From Halomonas sp. A40-4 (lineage in GTDB: Bacteria > Pseudomonadota > Gammaproteobacteria > Pseudomonadales > Halomonadaceae), in NCBI RefSeq assembly GCF_015767635.1, contig NZ_CP065230.1, forward strand, positions 248,001-312,000: 64,000 nt of DNA, read 5' to 3'. A program made the position numbers and the translations under genes. The notes under the pieces were generated by a model. It did not search any database. It was given only the letters and a program-made list of their open reading frames with translations, and was not told the origin of the DNA. Positions 42,319-55,375 of the stretch are shown one piece after another (position 1 is the stretch's first letter; every line of letters starts with the position of its first letter).

Positions 42319-43479
42319 TTGAATAACACCGCATTGAGCAAACCCGCAATATTGGCTCTGGAGGATGGCAGTGTCTTCCACGGAACCGCCATTGGCGCGG
42401 ATGGCGCCACAAGCGGTGAGGTGGTGTTCAATACAGCCATGACCGGCTACCAGGAAATCCTCACCGACCCTTCCTATACCCGCCAGATCGTTACCCTCAC
42501 GTATCCCCATATCGGCAATACCGGCACTAACAGTGAAGACGTGGAATCTGCCTCGATTGCCGCTGCTGGGCTGGTGATTCGCGACCTCCCGCTGCTGGCC
42601 AGCAATTTCCGTTCCGAGCAGACGCTTTCAGACTACCTGAAAAGCCAGAACGTGCTGGGGATTGCCGACATCGATACCCGTCGCCTGACGCGCATTTTGC
42701 GTGATAAGGGGGCTCAGAACGGGGCGATTCTGGCAGGCGCTGATGCAGAAGGCGACGATGCGGTGGAACGAGCGCTGGAAGCCGCCCGCGCGTTTCCGGG
42801 GTTGAAGGGCATGGATCTGGCCAAAGAGGTGTCCTGTAAGGCGGTCTATGAGTGGTCGGAAGGCGAGTGGGCGCTAGGTGAAGGTTATGCAGATGCGACG
42901 CAAGGTGAGCGCCCCTACCATGTAGTGGCGTATGACTACGGTGTGAAATTCAACATTCTGCGCATGCTGGCGTCACGCGGCTGTCGTCTGACGGTGGTGC
43001 CAGCGCAAACCAGCGCCGCCGATGTGTTGGCAATGAAACCCGATGGCGTCTTTTTGGCCAACGGCCCCGGCGACCCGGAACCCTGCGACTATGCCATCAA
43101 AGCGATCCAGGACGTACTGGAAACCGATACGCCGGTGTTTGGTATTTGCCTGGGTCACCAGCTGTTGGCGCTCGCCTCGGGGGCAAAAACCATCAAGATG
43201 AGCCACGGCCATCACGGTGCCAACCATCCCGTGCAGGATCTGGATACCGGCACGGTGATGATCACCAGTCAGAACCACGGTTTTGCGGCGGACGAAGATA
43301 GCTTGCCCGCTAACCTGCGTGCTACGCACCGTTCACTGTTCGACGGCACCTTGCAGGGGGTTGAGCGCACCGATCGTCCGGCCTTCAGCTTCCAGGGGCA
43401 CCCGGAGGCCAGTCCTGGCCCCCGCGACGTGGCGCCGTTGTTTGATCGCTTCATCGCCATGATGCAGGCGCGACGCTAA
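42319..43479 (+). CDS. carA: Carbamoyl phosphate synthase small subunit
   Basis: A 386-aa glutaminase subunit that supplies ammonia to CarB for arginine and pyrimidine synthesis. The N-terminal CPSase domain (1-150) begins [15 protein letters not shown] and has TNSEDVES. The class I glutaminase domain has the nucleophile Cys277 (GICLGHQ) and the His361/Glu363 pair (GHPEAS). The start is TTG 42319, with GGGAGG 8 bp upstream, giving the usual N-terminus; no upstream ATG fits. I recall a TTG start being reported for pseudomonad carA (unchecked). carB follows after 71 bp. Confidence 0.96.
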   Translation: MNNTALSKPAILALEDGSVFHGTAIGADGATSGEVVFNTAMTGYQEILTDPSYTRQIVTLTYPHIGNTGTNSEDVESASIAAAGLVIRDLPLLASNFRSEQTLSDYLKSQNVLGIADIDTRRLTRILRDKGAQNGAILAGADAEGDDAVERALEAARAFPGLKGMDLAKEVSCKAVYEWSEGEWALGEGYADATQGERPYHVVAYDYGVKFNILRMLASRGCRLTVVPAQTSAADVLAMKPDGVFLANGPGDPEPCDYAIKAIQDVLETDTPVFGICLGHQLLALASGAKTIKMSHGHHGANHPVQDLDTGTVMITSQNHGFAADEDSLPANLRATHRSLFDGTLQGVERTDRPAFSFQGHPEASPGPRDVAPLFDRFIAMMQARR

Positions 43480-43550
43480 CGCAATCGTTTGTTGCCGCCA
43501 TTTATCGCCGTCTTTTGTCGTCCATCGTCACCATTTTTGCGGGAACCGTT

Positions 43551-46777
<3,227 letters not shown>

Positions 46778-46781
<4 letters not shown>

Positions 46782-47254
46782 ACAAGGTCCCGATGACGAT
46801 AGCGGGCGAAAAAAGTCTTCGTGATGAACTCAATCACCTCAAGAGCGAAGCTCGTCCCCAGGTGATTGCGGCTATCGCTGAAGCGCGCGAGCACGGCGAC
46901 CTTAAGGAAAACGCCGAGTATCATGCTGCGCGTGAACAGCAAGGGTTTATCGAAGGGCGTATCCAGGAAATCGAAAGCAAGCTGTCAGGCGCCCAGGTAA
47001 TCGATGTCACCAAGCTGCCAAAGACCGGGAAGGTGATTTTTGGCGTGACGGTATCACTGCTCAATCTGGATACCGACGCTCAGGTGACGTACCGGATTGT
47101 GGGTGAAGACGAAGCCAATATTAAGTCAGGACTCATCTCCGTGACCTCGCCGATTGCCCGTGCACTTATCGGTAAAGAGGAAGGCGATGTGGTCGTGGTG
47201 ACGACCCCGGGTGGCGACGTCGAGTACGAGATCGAGAGTGTTGAGCACCTCTGA
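46778..47254 (+). CDS. greA: Transcription elongation factor GreA
   Basis: A 158-aa factor that rescues backtracked RNA polymerase by stimulating transcript cleavage. The N-terminal coiled coil carries the acidic tip motif in [25 protein letters not shown] (Asp and Glu at the tip). The C-terminal FKBP-like domain includes [28 protein letters not shown] precedes ATG 46778, which overlaps the carB stop. The carB-greA coupling is conserved in gammaproteobacteria. A strong terminator follows. Confidence 0.97.
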
Positions 47255-47278
47255 TTCAAGCTTGAGCGAAGCCTGAAA

Positions 47279-47316
47279 CAAAACGCCCCCGCAACCATGG
47301 CTGCGGGGGCGTTTTG
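47279..47316 (+). terminator. Intrinsic terminator of carAB-greA
   Basis: CAAAACGCCCCCGCA and TGCGGGGGCGTTTTG form a perfect 15-bp stem (47279-47293 with 47302-47316) around ACCATGGC. T4 lies inside the descending arm, followed by TCTG. It is bidirectional and may also serve yhbY. Confidence 0.93.
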
Positions 47317-47372
47317 TCTGACGGCGGGTGCGGCATGCTGGCCTGGCGGTAGCTTCTGGCTCGTGCGAGGCG

Positions 47373-47699
47373 TTAGTGACGACCGTGGTGGTTTTCGAAG
47401 CGTTTGATGTTCGAAAGCTTGGGGTTCACTTGCGGATTGCGGCGATAGAGCAGCGCCATTTTGCCAATGGTCTGAACCGGCTCTGATTGGCTGTGGTTGA
47501 TCAGCTCCTCGAGCATGGCGGCGCGCTCATCGCGCTCCGGTAATGCCAGCTTTACCTTGATCAGTTCGTGGTCGTTGAGCGCACGGTCGAGTTCAGCCAG
47601 TAAATTGTCGGAAACGCCGTTTTCTGAAACGGTGACGACCGGATTCAAGTGGTGACCAATGCTACGAAATGCTTTCTTTTGTGCCTGTGACAAGCTCAT
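47373..47699 (-). CDS. yhbY: YhbY family CRM-domain RNA-binding protein
   Basis: A 108-aa CRM-domain protein associated with 50S pre-ribosomes: QKKAFRSIGHHLNPVVTVSENGVSDNLLAELDRALNDHELIKVKL and IGKMALLYRRNPQ. The lower-case symmetric IF3-like fold is typical. It is divergent from rlmE, its conserved neighbour, with about 115 bp between, where both promoters must lie. A His/Arg-rich C-terminal end (FENHHGRH) is present. Its role in ribosome maturation is inferred from the family. Confidence 0.93.
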   Translation of the reverse strand: MSLSQAQKKAFRSIGHHLNPVVTVSENGVSDNLLAELDRALNDHELIKVKLALPERDERAAMLEELINHSQSEPVQTIGKMALLYRRNPQVNPKLSNIKRFENHHGRH

Positions 47700-47814
47700 G
47701 GTATCTTGCGGTATCCCAGTTTGCGCTTAACGTTCCATCTTACGGTGAAACGCCACCGAGTGAAAGACATGGTGTTAAAGCGTGCCGTCGCCTCTTCCAG
47801 TGTTAGATTTTCTC

Positions 47815-48465
47815 ATGCAGCACACGCCCCCAGGCCGTAAGCGGCCATCAAGTAAAACCAGCGCAAGCTGGATGAAAGAGCATTTTGACGATCCTTACGT
47901 CAAGCAGAGTTGGCAGGATGGCTATCGCTCGCGGGCGAGCTATAAATTGCTCGAGATTGACGAAAAGGACAAGCTGTTGCGTCCTGGGATGACCGTCATT
48001 GACCTTGGTGCTGCGCCAGGGGGGTGGAGTCAAATCGCCGCCGAGAAAGTCGGTCCGCAGGGCATGGTCATCGCTTCCGATATTCTCGATATGGATGGGC
48101 TGGCCGATGTGTCCTTTGTTCAGGGGGACTTTACCGAGGAAGCGGTGCTCAATGCGATTCTTGAGCGGTTGGAAAATCGTCCGGTAGACCTTGTGATGTC
48201 GGATATGGCCCCCAATATGAGTGGCATGGCGGCGATTGACCAGCCTCAAGCCATGTATCTGGTGGAGCTGGCGCTGGAGTTGGCACGTGAAACGCTCTCT
48301 CCGGGTGGTCAGTTGCTGGTAAAGGTCTTTCAGGGCGAAGGCTTTGACAGTTATCTAAAAGAGCTTCGCGAAAGCTTCAAGCGGGTGGTGACACGTAAAC
48401 CCGGTGCTTCTCGGGCGCGATCCCGTGAAGTCTATCTGCTGGCGGAGGGCTTTCGGGGGGCATGA
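47815..48465 (+). CDS. rlmE: 23S rRNA 2'-O-methyltransferase RlmE (FtsJ/RrmJ)
   Basis: A 216-aa SAM-dependent methyltransferase that modifies Um2552 of 23S rRNA. Visible are the opening [28 protein letters not shown] motif [12 protein letters not shown], catalytic-region [13 protein letters not shown] and VKVFQGEGF with the Lys-Asp-Lys-Glu tetrad type. ATG 47815 is chosen for length (E. coli 209 aa); a GTG at 47782 is possible and neither has a clear ribosome-binding site. rlmE-ftsH is a conserved neighbourhood, here with about 200 bp between. Confidence 0.95.
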   Translation: MQHTPPGRKRPSSKTSASWMKEHFDDPYVKQSWQDGYRSRASYKLLEIDEKDKLLRPGMTVIDLGAAPGGWSQIAAEKVGPQGMVIASDILDMDGLADVSFVQGDFTEEAVLNAILERLENRPVDLVMSDMAPNMSGMAAIDQPQAMYLVELALELARETLSPGGQLLVKVFQGEGFDSYLKELRESFKRVVTRKPGASRARSREVYLLAEGFRGA

Positions 48466-48667
48466 TCAGCGCTAGGACTATCGACAGGATTTATCACCGC
48501 GATAGCCAGACAGACAGTTGCAAAGTGTGTCATATTGAGCCTTAAAGGTGATCGTGGCACAGATGGCCCAAGGTATTAGACGCCTTGGCAATGGTTGAAC
48601 CCTCGAGGCTGGTGTAAGGTCTCATTGATAGGTTTAACTGACGGATTCTTGTAATGAGGGTAGCCCC

Positions 48668-50668
48668 TTGAACGATATGGCAAAGAACCTGATTCTGTGG
48701 TTGGTCATCGCGGCCGTTCTACTGACAGTGTTCAATAATTTCAGTACCGAGAGCGCACCTCAGACAATGAACTACACCCAGTTCGTTGAGCAGGTGCAGG
48801 ACCAGGAAGTACGCAGCGTCACTATTGATGGCTATACCATCTCCGGTGAGCGGACCGATGGTTCACAGTTTCAGACAATTCGTCCTGCGGCAGAAGATCC
48901 CAAGCTGATGGATGATCTGCTGAGCAACGACGTGACGGTTATCGGTAAAGAACCGGAGCAACAAAGTATCTGGACGCGTCTGCTGATTGCCAGCTTCCCG
49001 ATTCTGCTGATCCTGGCCATTTTCATGTTTTTCATGCGCCAGATGCAGGGCGGTGCCGGCGGAGGTAAAGGCGGCCCGATGAGCTTTGGCAAGTCCAAAG
49101 CCAAGCTGCTCTCTCATGATCAGGTCAAGACGACGTTCTCGGACGTTGCCGGTTGCGATGAAGCCAAGGAAGAAGTCGAAGAGCTTGTTGACTTTTTGCG
49201 CGACCCGACCAAGTTCCAGCGCCTGGGCGGCACAATTCCGCGTGGTGTTCTGATGGTGGGGCCGCCGGGTACCGGTAAAACGCTGCTGGCGAAATCGATT
49301 GCCGGCGAAGCCAAGGTACCGTTCTTCTCCATCTCCGGCTCTGACTTCGTTGAAATGTTTGTCGGTGTCGGTGCGTCCCGTGTACGCGATATGTTCGAGC
49401 AGGCCAAGAAGCAGGCGCCGTGCATCATCTTTATTGATGAGATTGATGCGGTAGGCCGCTCGCGTGGTGCTGGCATGGGTGGCGGTAACGACGAGCGTGA
49501 GCAGACCCTGAACCAGCTACTGGTTGAGATGGACGGCTTCGAGGCCAATGAAGGCGTCATCGTCATTGCGGCTACTAACCGTCCTGACGTGCTTGACCCC
49601 GCACTGCTGCGTCCTGGACGCTTTGATCGTCAGGTAACCGTTGCCTTGCCTGATATCCGTGGCCGTGAGCATATCCTCGGCGTGCACTTGCGCAAGGTGC
49701 CGCTGGCTGACGATGTCAAACCGCAGCTGATTGCACGCGGTACACCCGGCTTTTCAGGGGCCGATCTGGCCAACCTGGTCAACGAGGCTGCCCTCTTCGC
49801 TGCCCGTCGTAACAAGCGGCTGGTCAGCATGGAAGAGCTCGACTTGGCCAAGGACAAGATCATGATGGGCGCTGAGCGCAAGTCCATGGTCATGACCGAC
49901 AAGGAAAAGCTAAATACGGCTTACCACGAGTCGGGCCACGCAATTATCGGCCTGGTGGCGCCCAGCCACGACCCGGTTTATAAGGTAACGATCATTCCTC
50001 GGGGACGGGCGCTGGGTGTGACCATGTTCCTGCCTGAAGAGGATCGTTACAGCCTGTCGCGTCAGCAAATTCTGAGTCAGATCTGCTCGCTGTTCGGTGG
50101 TCGTATTGCCGAGGAGATGACGCTTGGGCCTAACGGTGTCACCACCGGGGCATCCAACGATATCAAGCGTGCCACTGAGCTTGCCCATAACATGGTCGCC
50201 AAGTGGGGGCTGTCGGATGAAATGGGTCCGATCATGTATGACGAGGACGAGTCCCACCAGTTCCTCGGCGGTCCTGGTCAGGGTGGCTCCAAGATGAAGT
50301 CGGGTGAAACCACCACACGGCTCGATAAGGAAGTCCGCAAGATTATCGATGATTGCTACGAGGAAGCGCGCCGCATTCTGACCGACAATCGCGATAAACT
50401 CGACGCGATGGCGGAAGCGCTGATGAAGTACGAAACCATTGATGCCGACCAGCTAAAAGATATTATGGACGGCCGCGACCCGCGTCCGCCGGAAGGCTGG
50501 AATGACGGCGATTCATCCGGTGGTGGAACGCCTGCATCAAGCGATCAGTCCAGCGCGTCCCCCAGCGATACGCGTAATGGTGATGAGGCAAGTGGCGATG
50601 GTGATTCAGATGACGAAGAGCCTAGCCGTCGACCCTCTGACCCCCTAGGTGGCCCTGCCGGCCCTTAG
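48668..50668 (+). CDS. ftsH: ATP-dependent zinc metalloprotease FtsH
   Basis: A 666-aa membrane AAA+ protease. TM1 (about 6-23) and TM2 (about 100-120) flank a periplasmic domain. The AAA module has [19 protein letters not shown] and the [19 protein letters not shown]. The protease zinc motif is YHESGHAI. A Ser/Asp-rich C-terminal tail of ~60 residues follows. It degrades membrane proteins and regulators such as sigma32. TTG 48668 is chosen: GAGGG lies 7 bp upstream and the product starts [11 protein letters not shown], like the E. coli [11 protein letters not shown] form; ATG 48677 is too far from the site. Confidence 0.97.
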   Translation: MNDMAKNLILWLVIAAVLLTVFNNFSTESAPQTMNYTQFVEQVQDQEVRSVTIDGYTISGERTDGSQFQTIRPAAEDPKLMDDLLSNDVTVIGKEPEQQSIWTRLLIASFPILLILAIFMFFMRQMQGGAGGGKGGPMSFGKSKAKLLSHDQVKTTFSDVAGCDEAKEEVEELVDFLRDPTKFQRLGGTIPRGVLMVGPPGTGKTLLAKSIAGEAKVPFFSISGSDFVEMFVGVGASRVRDMFEQAKKQAPCIIFIDEIDAVGRSRGAGMGGGNDEREQTLNQLLVEMDGFEANEGVIVIAATNRPDVLDPALLRPGRFDRQVTVALPDIRGREHILGVHLRKVPLADDVKPQLIARGTPGFSGADLANLVNEAALFAARRNKRLVSMEELDLAKDKIMMGAERKSMVMTDKEKLNTAYHESGHAIIGLVAPSHDPVYKVTIIPRGRALGVTMFLPEEDRYSLSRQQILSQICSLFGGRIAEEMTLGPNGVTTGASNDIKRATELAHNMVAKWGLSDEMGPIMYDEDESHQFLGGPGQGGSKMKSGETTTRLDKEVRKIIDDCYEEARRILTDNRDKLDAMAEALMKYETIDADQLKDIMDGRDPRPPEGWNDGDSSGGGTPASSDQSSASPSDTRNGDEASGDGDSDDEEPSRRPSDPLGGPAGP

Positions 50669-50697
50669 GCTCCAAGTCCGGTCATTGAGCTAACATT

Positions 50698-50725
50698 AAG
50701 GCGTCCCCAAACGGGACGCCTTTTT
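50698..50725 (+). terminator. Intrinsic terminator of ftsH
   Basis: AAGGCGTCCC, loop CAAAC, GGGACGCCTT followed by TTT and G. A 10-bp perfect stem, 29 bp after the ftsH stop. Confidence 0.92.
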
Positions 50726-50776
50726 GTTATGCTGTGCACCTATAATACCGATATGTTTTTTCGACCAGGCGACAGC

Positions 50777-51694
50777 ATGACTTCTACGGCACGTCCCACC
50801 CCGTCGGCTCCGCAGGCGCAGCTTTCAGCGCAATTGCGTTGCGGCCGGCATTTACTTGACCTTTCCTTTCCTCGCGTCATGGGCGTTTTGAACGTCACGC
50901 CGGATTCTTTCTCTGACGGTGGCCAGCACGTGGCATTGGACGATGCGTTACGCCGCGCCGAGCAAATGCTGGCGGAAGGCGCCGCCATGATTGATGTGGG
51001 GGGGGAATCGACTCGCCCTGGTGCCTCCCCCGTCGGCGAGCAGCAGGAGCTTGATCGTGTTGCGCCGGTCGTGGAAGCACTGGTACGCGAGCTGGATGCG
51101 CTTGTTTCGATGGACACCAGTTGCCCTGCCGTGATGCACGAGGCGAGCACGCTGGGGGCCGGCATGATCAATGACGTGCGGGCACTTGAGCGGGATGGGG
51201 CCTTGGCAGCCGCCACGGGCAGCGGATTGCCGGTGTGCTTGATGCACCGTCAGGGTGAGCCGCAGGATATGCAGCAGGCACCTGCCTATACTCAACCCAT
51301 CGAAGAAGTGGTGGTCGACTATCTGGCGGCCCGAGTTGCCGAGTGCGAAGCCGCAGGGCTGCGCCGTCATCGTCTGCTCGTGGATCCGGGCTTTGGCTTT
51401 GGCAAGACGGTTGAGCACAATTTGCGCTTGCTGAATCGCATGGATGCCCTTCGATCATTAGGTCTGCCGGTGCTCGTCGGCATGTCGCGCAAGAGCATGA
51501 TCGGTAAAGTGTTGGGTCGACCCATAGACGAACGGCTGCCAGGCGGGCTTGCGTTGGCGGCCATGGCGGTTGAACGCGGGGCGAGTATCGTTCGCGTCCA
51601 TGATGTGGGGCCGACGGTCGACGCCATCAATATGGCGTGGGCTGTGTGTCAGGAAGGCTGTGAGGCCGCTACCAAGAAGGAGAATAACGCATGA
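50777..51694 (+). CDS. folP: Dihydropteroate synthase
   Basis: A 305-aa enzyme joining p-aminobenzoate to hydroxymethyl-dihydropterin in folate synthesis, the sulfonamide target. Signatures are [15 protein letters not shown] (pterin loop), [23 protein letters not shown] and GMSRKSMIG. The N-terminus is ~30 residues longer than in E. coli. ATG 50777 is preferred to ATG 50753 for position; AGGCG precedes it. The stop overlaps glmM (ATGA). ftsH-folP-glmM order matches E. coli. Confidence 0.96.
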   Translation: MTSTARPTPSAPQAQLSAQLRCGRHLLDLSFPRVMGVLNVTPDSFSDGGQHVALDDALRRAEQMLAEGAAMIDVGGESTRPGASPVGEQQELDRVAPVVEALVRELDALVSMDTSCPAVMHEASTLGAGMINDVRALERDGALAAATGSGLPVCLMHRQGEPQDMQQAPAYTQPIEEVVVDYLAARVAECEAAGLRRHRLLVDPGFGFGKTVEHNLRLLNRMDALRSLGLPVLVGMSRKSMIGKVLGRPIDERLPGGLALAAMAVERGASIVRVHDVGPTVDAINMAWAVCQEGCEAATKKENNA

Positions 51695-53040
51695 CAAGAC
51701 GCTATTTTGGCACGGACGGTATTCGCGGAACGGTCGGCCAGTCACCCATTACCGCCGATTTTATGCTCAAGCTGGGCTGGGCCGCGGGGCAGGTCTTACG
51801 CCGGGAGAAAGGTCGCACCCGGGTGTTGATCGGCAAGGATACCCGTATCTCTGGTTACATGTTCGAGTCTGCGCTTGAATCGGGGCTGTCTGCAGCGGGC
51901 GCCGATGTGGCGCTGCTGGGGCCAATGCCTACCCCCGGTATTGCCTATTTGACGCGCACCTTTCGGGCCGATGCCGGGATCGTGATTTCAGCCTCCCACA
52001 ATCCATTCGACGATAACGGCATCAAGTTTTTTTCGGCGGAGGGTAAGAAACTCCCGGACGCTATTGAAGACCAAATCGAGACCATGCTGGATGCGCCGTT
52101 AACCACCGCAGGGGCCGCCCAGCTGGGCAAAGCCATGCGGATTGATGATGCGGCCGGTCGCTATATCGAGTTTTGCAAATCGACCCTGCCGGATCGCCTT
52201 AGCCTGCATGGCTTGACCATTGTGCTCGACTGCGCTCATGGTGCCACTTATCACATCGCGCCGAGTGTGTTTCGTGAACTGGGGGCCGAGGTCAGCATCA
52301 TTGGCGGGACGCCAGATGGTTTGAATATCAACCAGAACGTGGGCTCGACGCACCCAGCAGCGTTGCGCGCGGCGGTTATCCAGCAAGGCGCCGACCTGGG
52401 GATCGCCTTTGACGGCGACGGCGATCGTGTATTACTCGTCGATTCCGATGGTCGTGAAGTCGACGGCGACGATATTCTTTATCTGATTGCCCGGGATCGT
52501 CACGAGCGTGGTTTGCTGGATGGCGGTGTGGTAGGGACGCTCATGAGTAACTTGGGGCTGGCGATGGCGCTGGAAAAAATGGGTATTCCGTTTGAGCGCG
52601 CCAAGGTCGGTGACCGTTTCGTGATGGAGCGTATGGCGGCCAATCAGTGGGAGTTGGGTGGCGAATCGTCGGGCCATATCTTGTGCAGCCATGTCCAGAC
52701 CACCGGAGATGGCATCGTGTCAGCGTTGCAGGTGTTGGCGCTGATGATGCGTGAGCAGCAACCGCTCCCCGCCTTGTTAAGAGGGTTGGAAAAAGTCCCG
52801 CAGGCGCTGGTGAACGTCAGGTTGCCTGCAGGGACAAATGCCAAGGACGTGATGGCCTCGGAGCCGCTTCAGAAGGCAGTGTCCGCTCTCGAAAAGGAGT
52901 TGGGTGATGAAGGTCGTGTATTGCTCAGGGCCTCGGGCACTGAGCCGTTAATTCGTGTCATGGTGGAGGGGCGCGCGCATCTGGATGTCGATAAGTTGGC
53001 CAATCGTTTGGCTGAACAGGTGCAAGCGCTGCTTAAATAG
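51691..53040 (+). CDS. glmM: Phosphoglucosamine mutase
   Basis: A 449-aa alpha-D-phosphohexomutase that turns glucosamine-6-P into glucosamine-1-P for UDP-GlcNAc, needed for peptidoglycan and LPS. The phospho-serine loop has Ser102 ([12 protein letters not shown]), at the same number as in E. coli. The metal loop is AFDGDGDR, the sugar loop is GGESSGH and the phosphate-binding loop near the C-terminus is [12 protein letters not shown]. It is translationally coupled to folP by a 4-bp overlap. tpiA and secG follow. Confidence 0.97.
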   Translation: MTRRYFGTDGIRGTVGQSPITADFMLKLGWAAGQVLRREKGRTRVLIGKDTRISGYMFESALESGLSAAGADVALLGPMPTPGIAYLTRTFRADAGIVISASHNPFDDNGIKFFSAEGKKLPDAIEDQIETMLDAPLTTAGAAQLGKAMRIDDAAGRYIEFCKSTLPDRLSLHGLTIVLDCAHGATYHIAPSVFRELGAEVSIIGGTPDGLNINQNVGSTHPAALRAAVIQQGADLGIAFDGDGDRVLLVDSDGREVDGDDILYLIARDRHERGLLDGGVVGTLMSNLGLAMALEKMGIPFERAKVGDRFVMERMAANQWELGGESSGHILCSHVQTTGDGIVSALQVLALMMREQQPLPALLRGLEKVPQALVNVRLPAGTNAKDVMASEPLQKAVSALEKELGDEGRVLLRASGTEPLIRVMVEGRAHLDVDKLANRLAEQVQALLK

Positions 53041-53118
53041 CCTCTGCTGACAACAGCGGTTGTCTTGACAAGTCCGCTCCTATACCATTTCGCTCCACCT
53101 TGAGTGTGAGGAGATTCC

Positions 53119-53868
53119 ATGCGTAGGCCATTAATTGCCGGTAACTGGAAAATGAACGGTTCGACGGCTCTGGTGAAAGCATTTGGCGATGCTTTTGCGG
53201 CCGCCAAATTGCCTGCTGGCGTTGATGTGGTCGTGATTCCGCCTTTTCCTTATCTGGAGATGGCGCGGCAGGCCTTCAAAAAGACGTCGCTAAAACTGGG
53301 TGCGCAGACGCTCAATCCTCAGTCCTCAGGCGCTCATACCGGCGAAGTCAGTGGCAGTATGCTTCAGGAGTTTGATGTCGCCTACGTACTGGCTGGCCAT
53401 TCAGAGCGGCGTCAGCTTTATCAGGAAAATGACGAGCAGGTATTTGATCGTCTGATGGCAGCCCTGGCGTCAGGACTTACCCCGATTCTCTGTGTCGGGG
53501 AAACCCTGGAAGAGCGCGATGCGGATCGCACCATGGATGTCGTGCTGCGCCAGGTCGGGTACGTAATGTCTCGCCTGGAGCCCGCTCAGCGTTCTGAGGT
53601 GGTCATCGCCTATGAGCCGGTTTGGGCGATTGGCACAGGACGAACAGCAACGCCTGAACAAGCTCAAGAGGTAATGGCCGGTATTCGGTCTTACCAGGCG
53701 TCCTTCGACGCGGTGCTTGCCGAACAGCTCAAGCTGTTGTACGGCGGCAGCATGAATGCAAGCAATGCGGCTGAGCTGCTTGCTCAGCCGGACATCGACG
53801 GCGGTTTGGTGGGCGGTGCTTCGCTCAAAACCGACGAATTTTACGCCATTTGTCAGTCAGCAGGATAA
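53119..53868 (+). CDS. tpiA: Triosephosphate isomerase
   Basis: A 249-aa TIM barrel that interconverts dihydroxyacetone-P and glyceraldehyde-3-P. The N-terminal AGNWKMNGS has the catalytic Lys, His94 lies in LAGHSERR, and the catalytic base Glu166 lies in AYEPVWAIGTG. The phosphate loop is LLYGGSMNASN and GGLVGGASL. GTGAGGAG precedes ATG 53119. Placement between glmM and secG is usual in pseudomonads and Halomonas. Four bases separate its stop from secG. Confidence 0.97.
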   Translation: MRRPLIAGNWKMNGSTALVKAFGDAFAAAKLPAGVDVVVIPPFPYLEMARQAFKKTSLKLGAQTLNPQSSGAHTGEVSGSMLQEFDVAYVLAGHSERRQLYQENDEQVFDRLMAALASGLTPILCVGETLEERDADRTMDVVLRQVGYVMSRLEPAQRSEVVIAYEPVWAIGTGRTATPEQAQEVMAGIRSYQASFDAVLAEQLKLLYGGSMNASNAAELLAQPDIDGGLVGGASLKTDEFYAICQSAG

Positions 53869-53872
53869 CGCC

Positions 53873-54232
53873 ATGCAAGTTGCAATTCTAATGGTCCACG
53901 TGGTGATTGCGATCGCCCTGGTTGTGCTCATCCTGCTTCAGCAGGGTAAAGGTGCCGAAGCAGGTGCCGCCTTTGGTGGCGGTGCGTCGCAAACGGTATT
54001 TGGTTCACGCGGCAGCGGTAATTTTCTGTCTCGTTTCACGGCCATCCTTGCCGCAGGCTTTTTCGTCACATCGATGGCGCTGGCTTACTTTGCCACTCAG
54101 GCAGGGCAGGCACCGGAAGCAGGTATTCCTGATGCCAACCTGATCGAGCAACAGCAAAGTGCACCAATGCTTGACGAAGGTGGCGAAAGTGCGGATAATG
54201 CCGCGCCAGTGCTAGAGGAAAGCAGCGAGTAA
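53873..54232 (+). CDS. secG: Preprotein translocase subunit SecG
   Basis: A 119-aa inner-membrane subunit with two helices (about 3-22 and 53-73), separated by the conserved loop QQGKGAEAGAAFGGGASQTVFGSRGSGNFL. The acidic, Gln-rich C-terminal tail is typical. It assists SecYE and SecA in protein export. AGGATAACGCC before ATG 53873 is the ribosome-binding region, and the gene is coupled to tpiA. As in E. coli, a tRNA-Leu(GAG) gene follows. Confidence 0.95.
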   Translation: MQVAILMVHVVIAIALVVLILLQQGKGAEAGAAFGGGASQTVFGSRGSGNFLSRFTAILAAGFFVTSMALAYFATQAGQAPEAGIPDANLIEQQQSAPMLDEGGESADNAAPVLEESSE

Positions 54233-54266
54233 CTGATTGATGTTGCTTCCTTGAGCCTCCCCTGAT

Positions 54267-54353
54267 GCCGAAGTGGTGGAATTGGTAGACACGCTATCTT
54301 GAGGGGGTAGTGACCTTACGGTCGTGCGGGTTCAAGTCCCGCCTTCGGCACCA
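54267..54353 (+). tRNA. tRNA-Leu (anticodon GAG)
   Basis: An 87-nt class II tRNA with encoded CCA. Acceptor stem GCCGAAG pairs with CTTCGGC; the discriminator is A. The anticodon GAG is at 54301-54303 in loop CTTGAGG. A long variable arm (GTGACCTTACGGTCGT) marks tRNA-Leu, and the T-arm is GCGGGTTCAAGTCCCGC. It reads CUC and CUU codons. The position after secG corresponds to E. coli leuU. Confidence 0.97.
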
Positions 54354-54429
54354 TCTGTTGCGCTGGTTCTCCAGCTCCCCAGACGTAATAAACGCTACTT
54401 GGTTGGAGCGTGTAAGGGTAAAAGACAGC

Positions 54430-54458
54430 TTGACGAAATAAGCTTGAGCGTCTATTAT
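54430..54458 (+). promoter_or_regulatory. Sigma70 promoter of the initiator tRNA/nusA operon
   Basis: TTGACG (54430-54435), 17-bp spacer and TATTAT (54453-54458), followed by a GC-rich discriminator (CTGCGACC), as in stringently controlled stable RNA promoters. The start would be near 54465, 10 bp before the mature tRNA. Confidence 0.8.
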
Positions 54459-54474
54459 CTGCGACCTAGATTGA

Positions 54475-54551
<77 letters not shown>

Positions 54552-54661
54552 CTTTCTGGCGATAAGCAAACATGTGCGAGCGTTTCATGTCATAAGAGGC
54601 GGCGCCATCGTTAAGGGCTTTCCCAATGCTTACCGTCATGTTGGTGTAACAGGTTTCTTTC

Positions 54662-54691
54662 AAAAAGCCCCTTCCTGTGAAGGGGCTTTTT
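54662..54691 (+). terminator. Intrinsic terminator between tRNA-fMet and rimP
   Basis: AAAAAGCCCCTTC, loop CTGT, GAAGGGGCTTTTT: a perfect 13-bp stem with a T5 tract. It lies 110 bp after the tRNA and 144 bp before rimP, so read-through or a second promoter is needed for the downstream genes. Confidence 0.92.
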
Positions 54692-54835
54692 GTTAGCAGC
54701 TTTTCGTTAACAAGCGTGTCTCAAGGGCGGATGCCCATCGGCTTGCCGGAGGCACATTTCCGGGTAACGCCAATCAGCCACCTAGCTTTTCATATGTCTC
54801 CTGGCCAGGTGCCTGATGCAACGGCTATAGGAGCA

Positions 54836-55303
54836 ATGTCTGTGGCCACAAAACATGCGGCGCTGCACGCGCTGATAGAACCTGTTGTTGCTGCCATGGG
54901 CTTTGAACTATGGGGCATCGACCATCTTTCGCAGGGTAAGCATTCGCGGTTGGTGATTTATATCGAACGCGAAAGCGGCGTCAATGTTGAAGACTGCGCC
55001 GATATCAGTCGTCAAGTCAGTGCGATATTAGACGTCGAAGATCCTATTCCGGGGGAGTATCGGCTCGAAGTGTCTTCGCCGGGCATGGCACGCCCGCTGT
55101 ATACCCTGGATCATTTTTCCCGTTTTCAAGGTCATCATGTCGCATTAAAACTGCGCGCCCCTTTTGACGGGCGTCGCAAGTTCCAAGGATTGCTGGCAGG
55201 TGTCGAGGGCGACGAAATACTGCTGCAGATGGATGGCGAAGAGTATTGTTTTCCCATAGAAGGCATTGATTCTGCGCACATTGTACCGCAGTTTGACGAT
55301 TAA
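54836..55303 (+). CDS. rimP: Ribosome maturation factor RimP
   Basis: A 155-aa protein for 30S maturation: LIEPVVAAMGFELWGIDHLSQGKHSRLVIYIERESGVNVEDCADISRQ, then the SSPGMARPLYTLDHFSRFQGHHVALKL and a C-terminal SH3-like part. The start is uncertain: TAGGAG lies only 2 bp before ATG 54836 but 8 bp before GTG 54842, which would give a product two residues shorter. Both give normal lengths. It is the first protein gene of the nusA-infB operon and is 72 bp from nusA. Confidence 0.94.
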   Translation: MSVATKHAALHALIEPVVAAMGFELWGIDHLSQGKHSRLVIYIERESGVNVEDCADISRQVSAILDVEDPIPGEYRLEVSSPGMARPLYTLDHFSRFQGHHVALKLRAPFDGRRKFQGLLAGVEGDEILLQMDGEEYCFPIEGIDSAHIVPQFDD

Positions 55304-55375
55304 CCAGGTGGCGTGGTGGCCGGCAGGCAGCTGGCACGATGCACATAAGGACAGGTTTTCTGGCGAGGCAAACGC

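Noticed and set aside
48480..48660. Sigma32 promoter before ftsH
   Set aside because: Candidates (GTTGAAC or CTCGAGG with TCTCATTG) have wrong spacing or too many mismatches.
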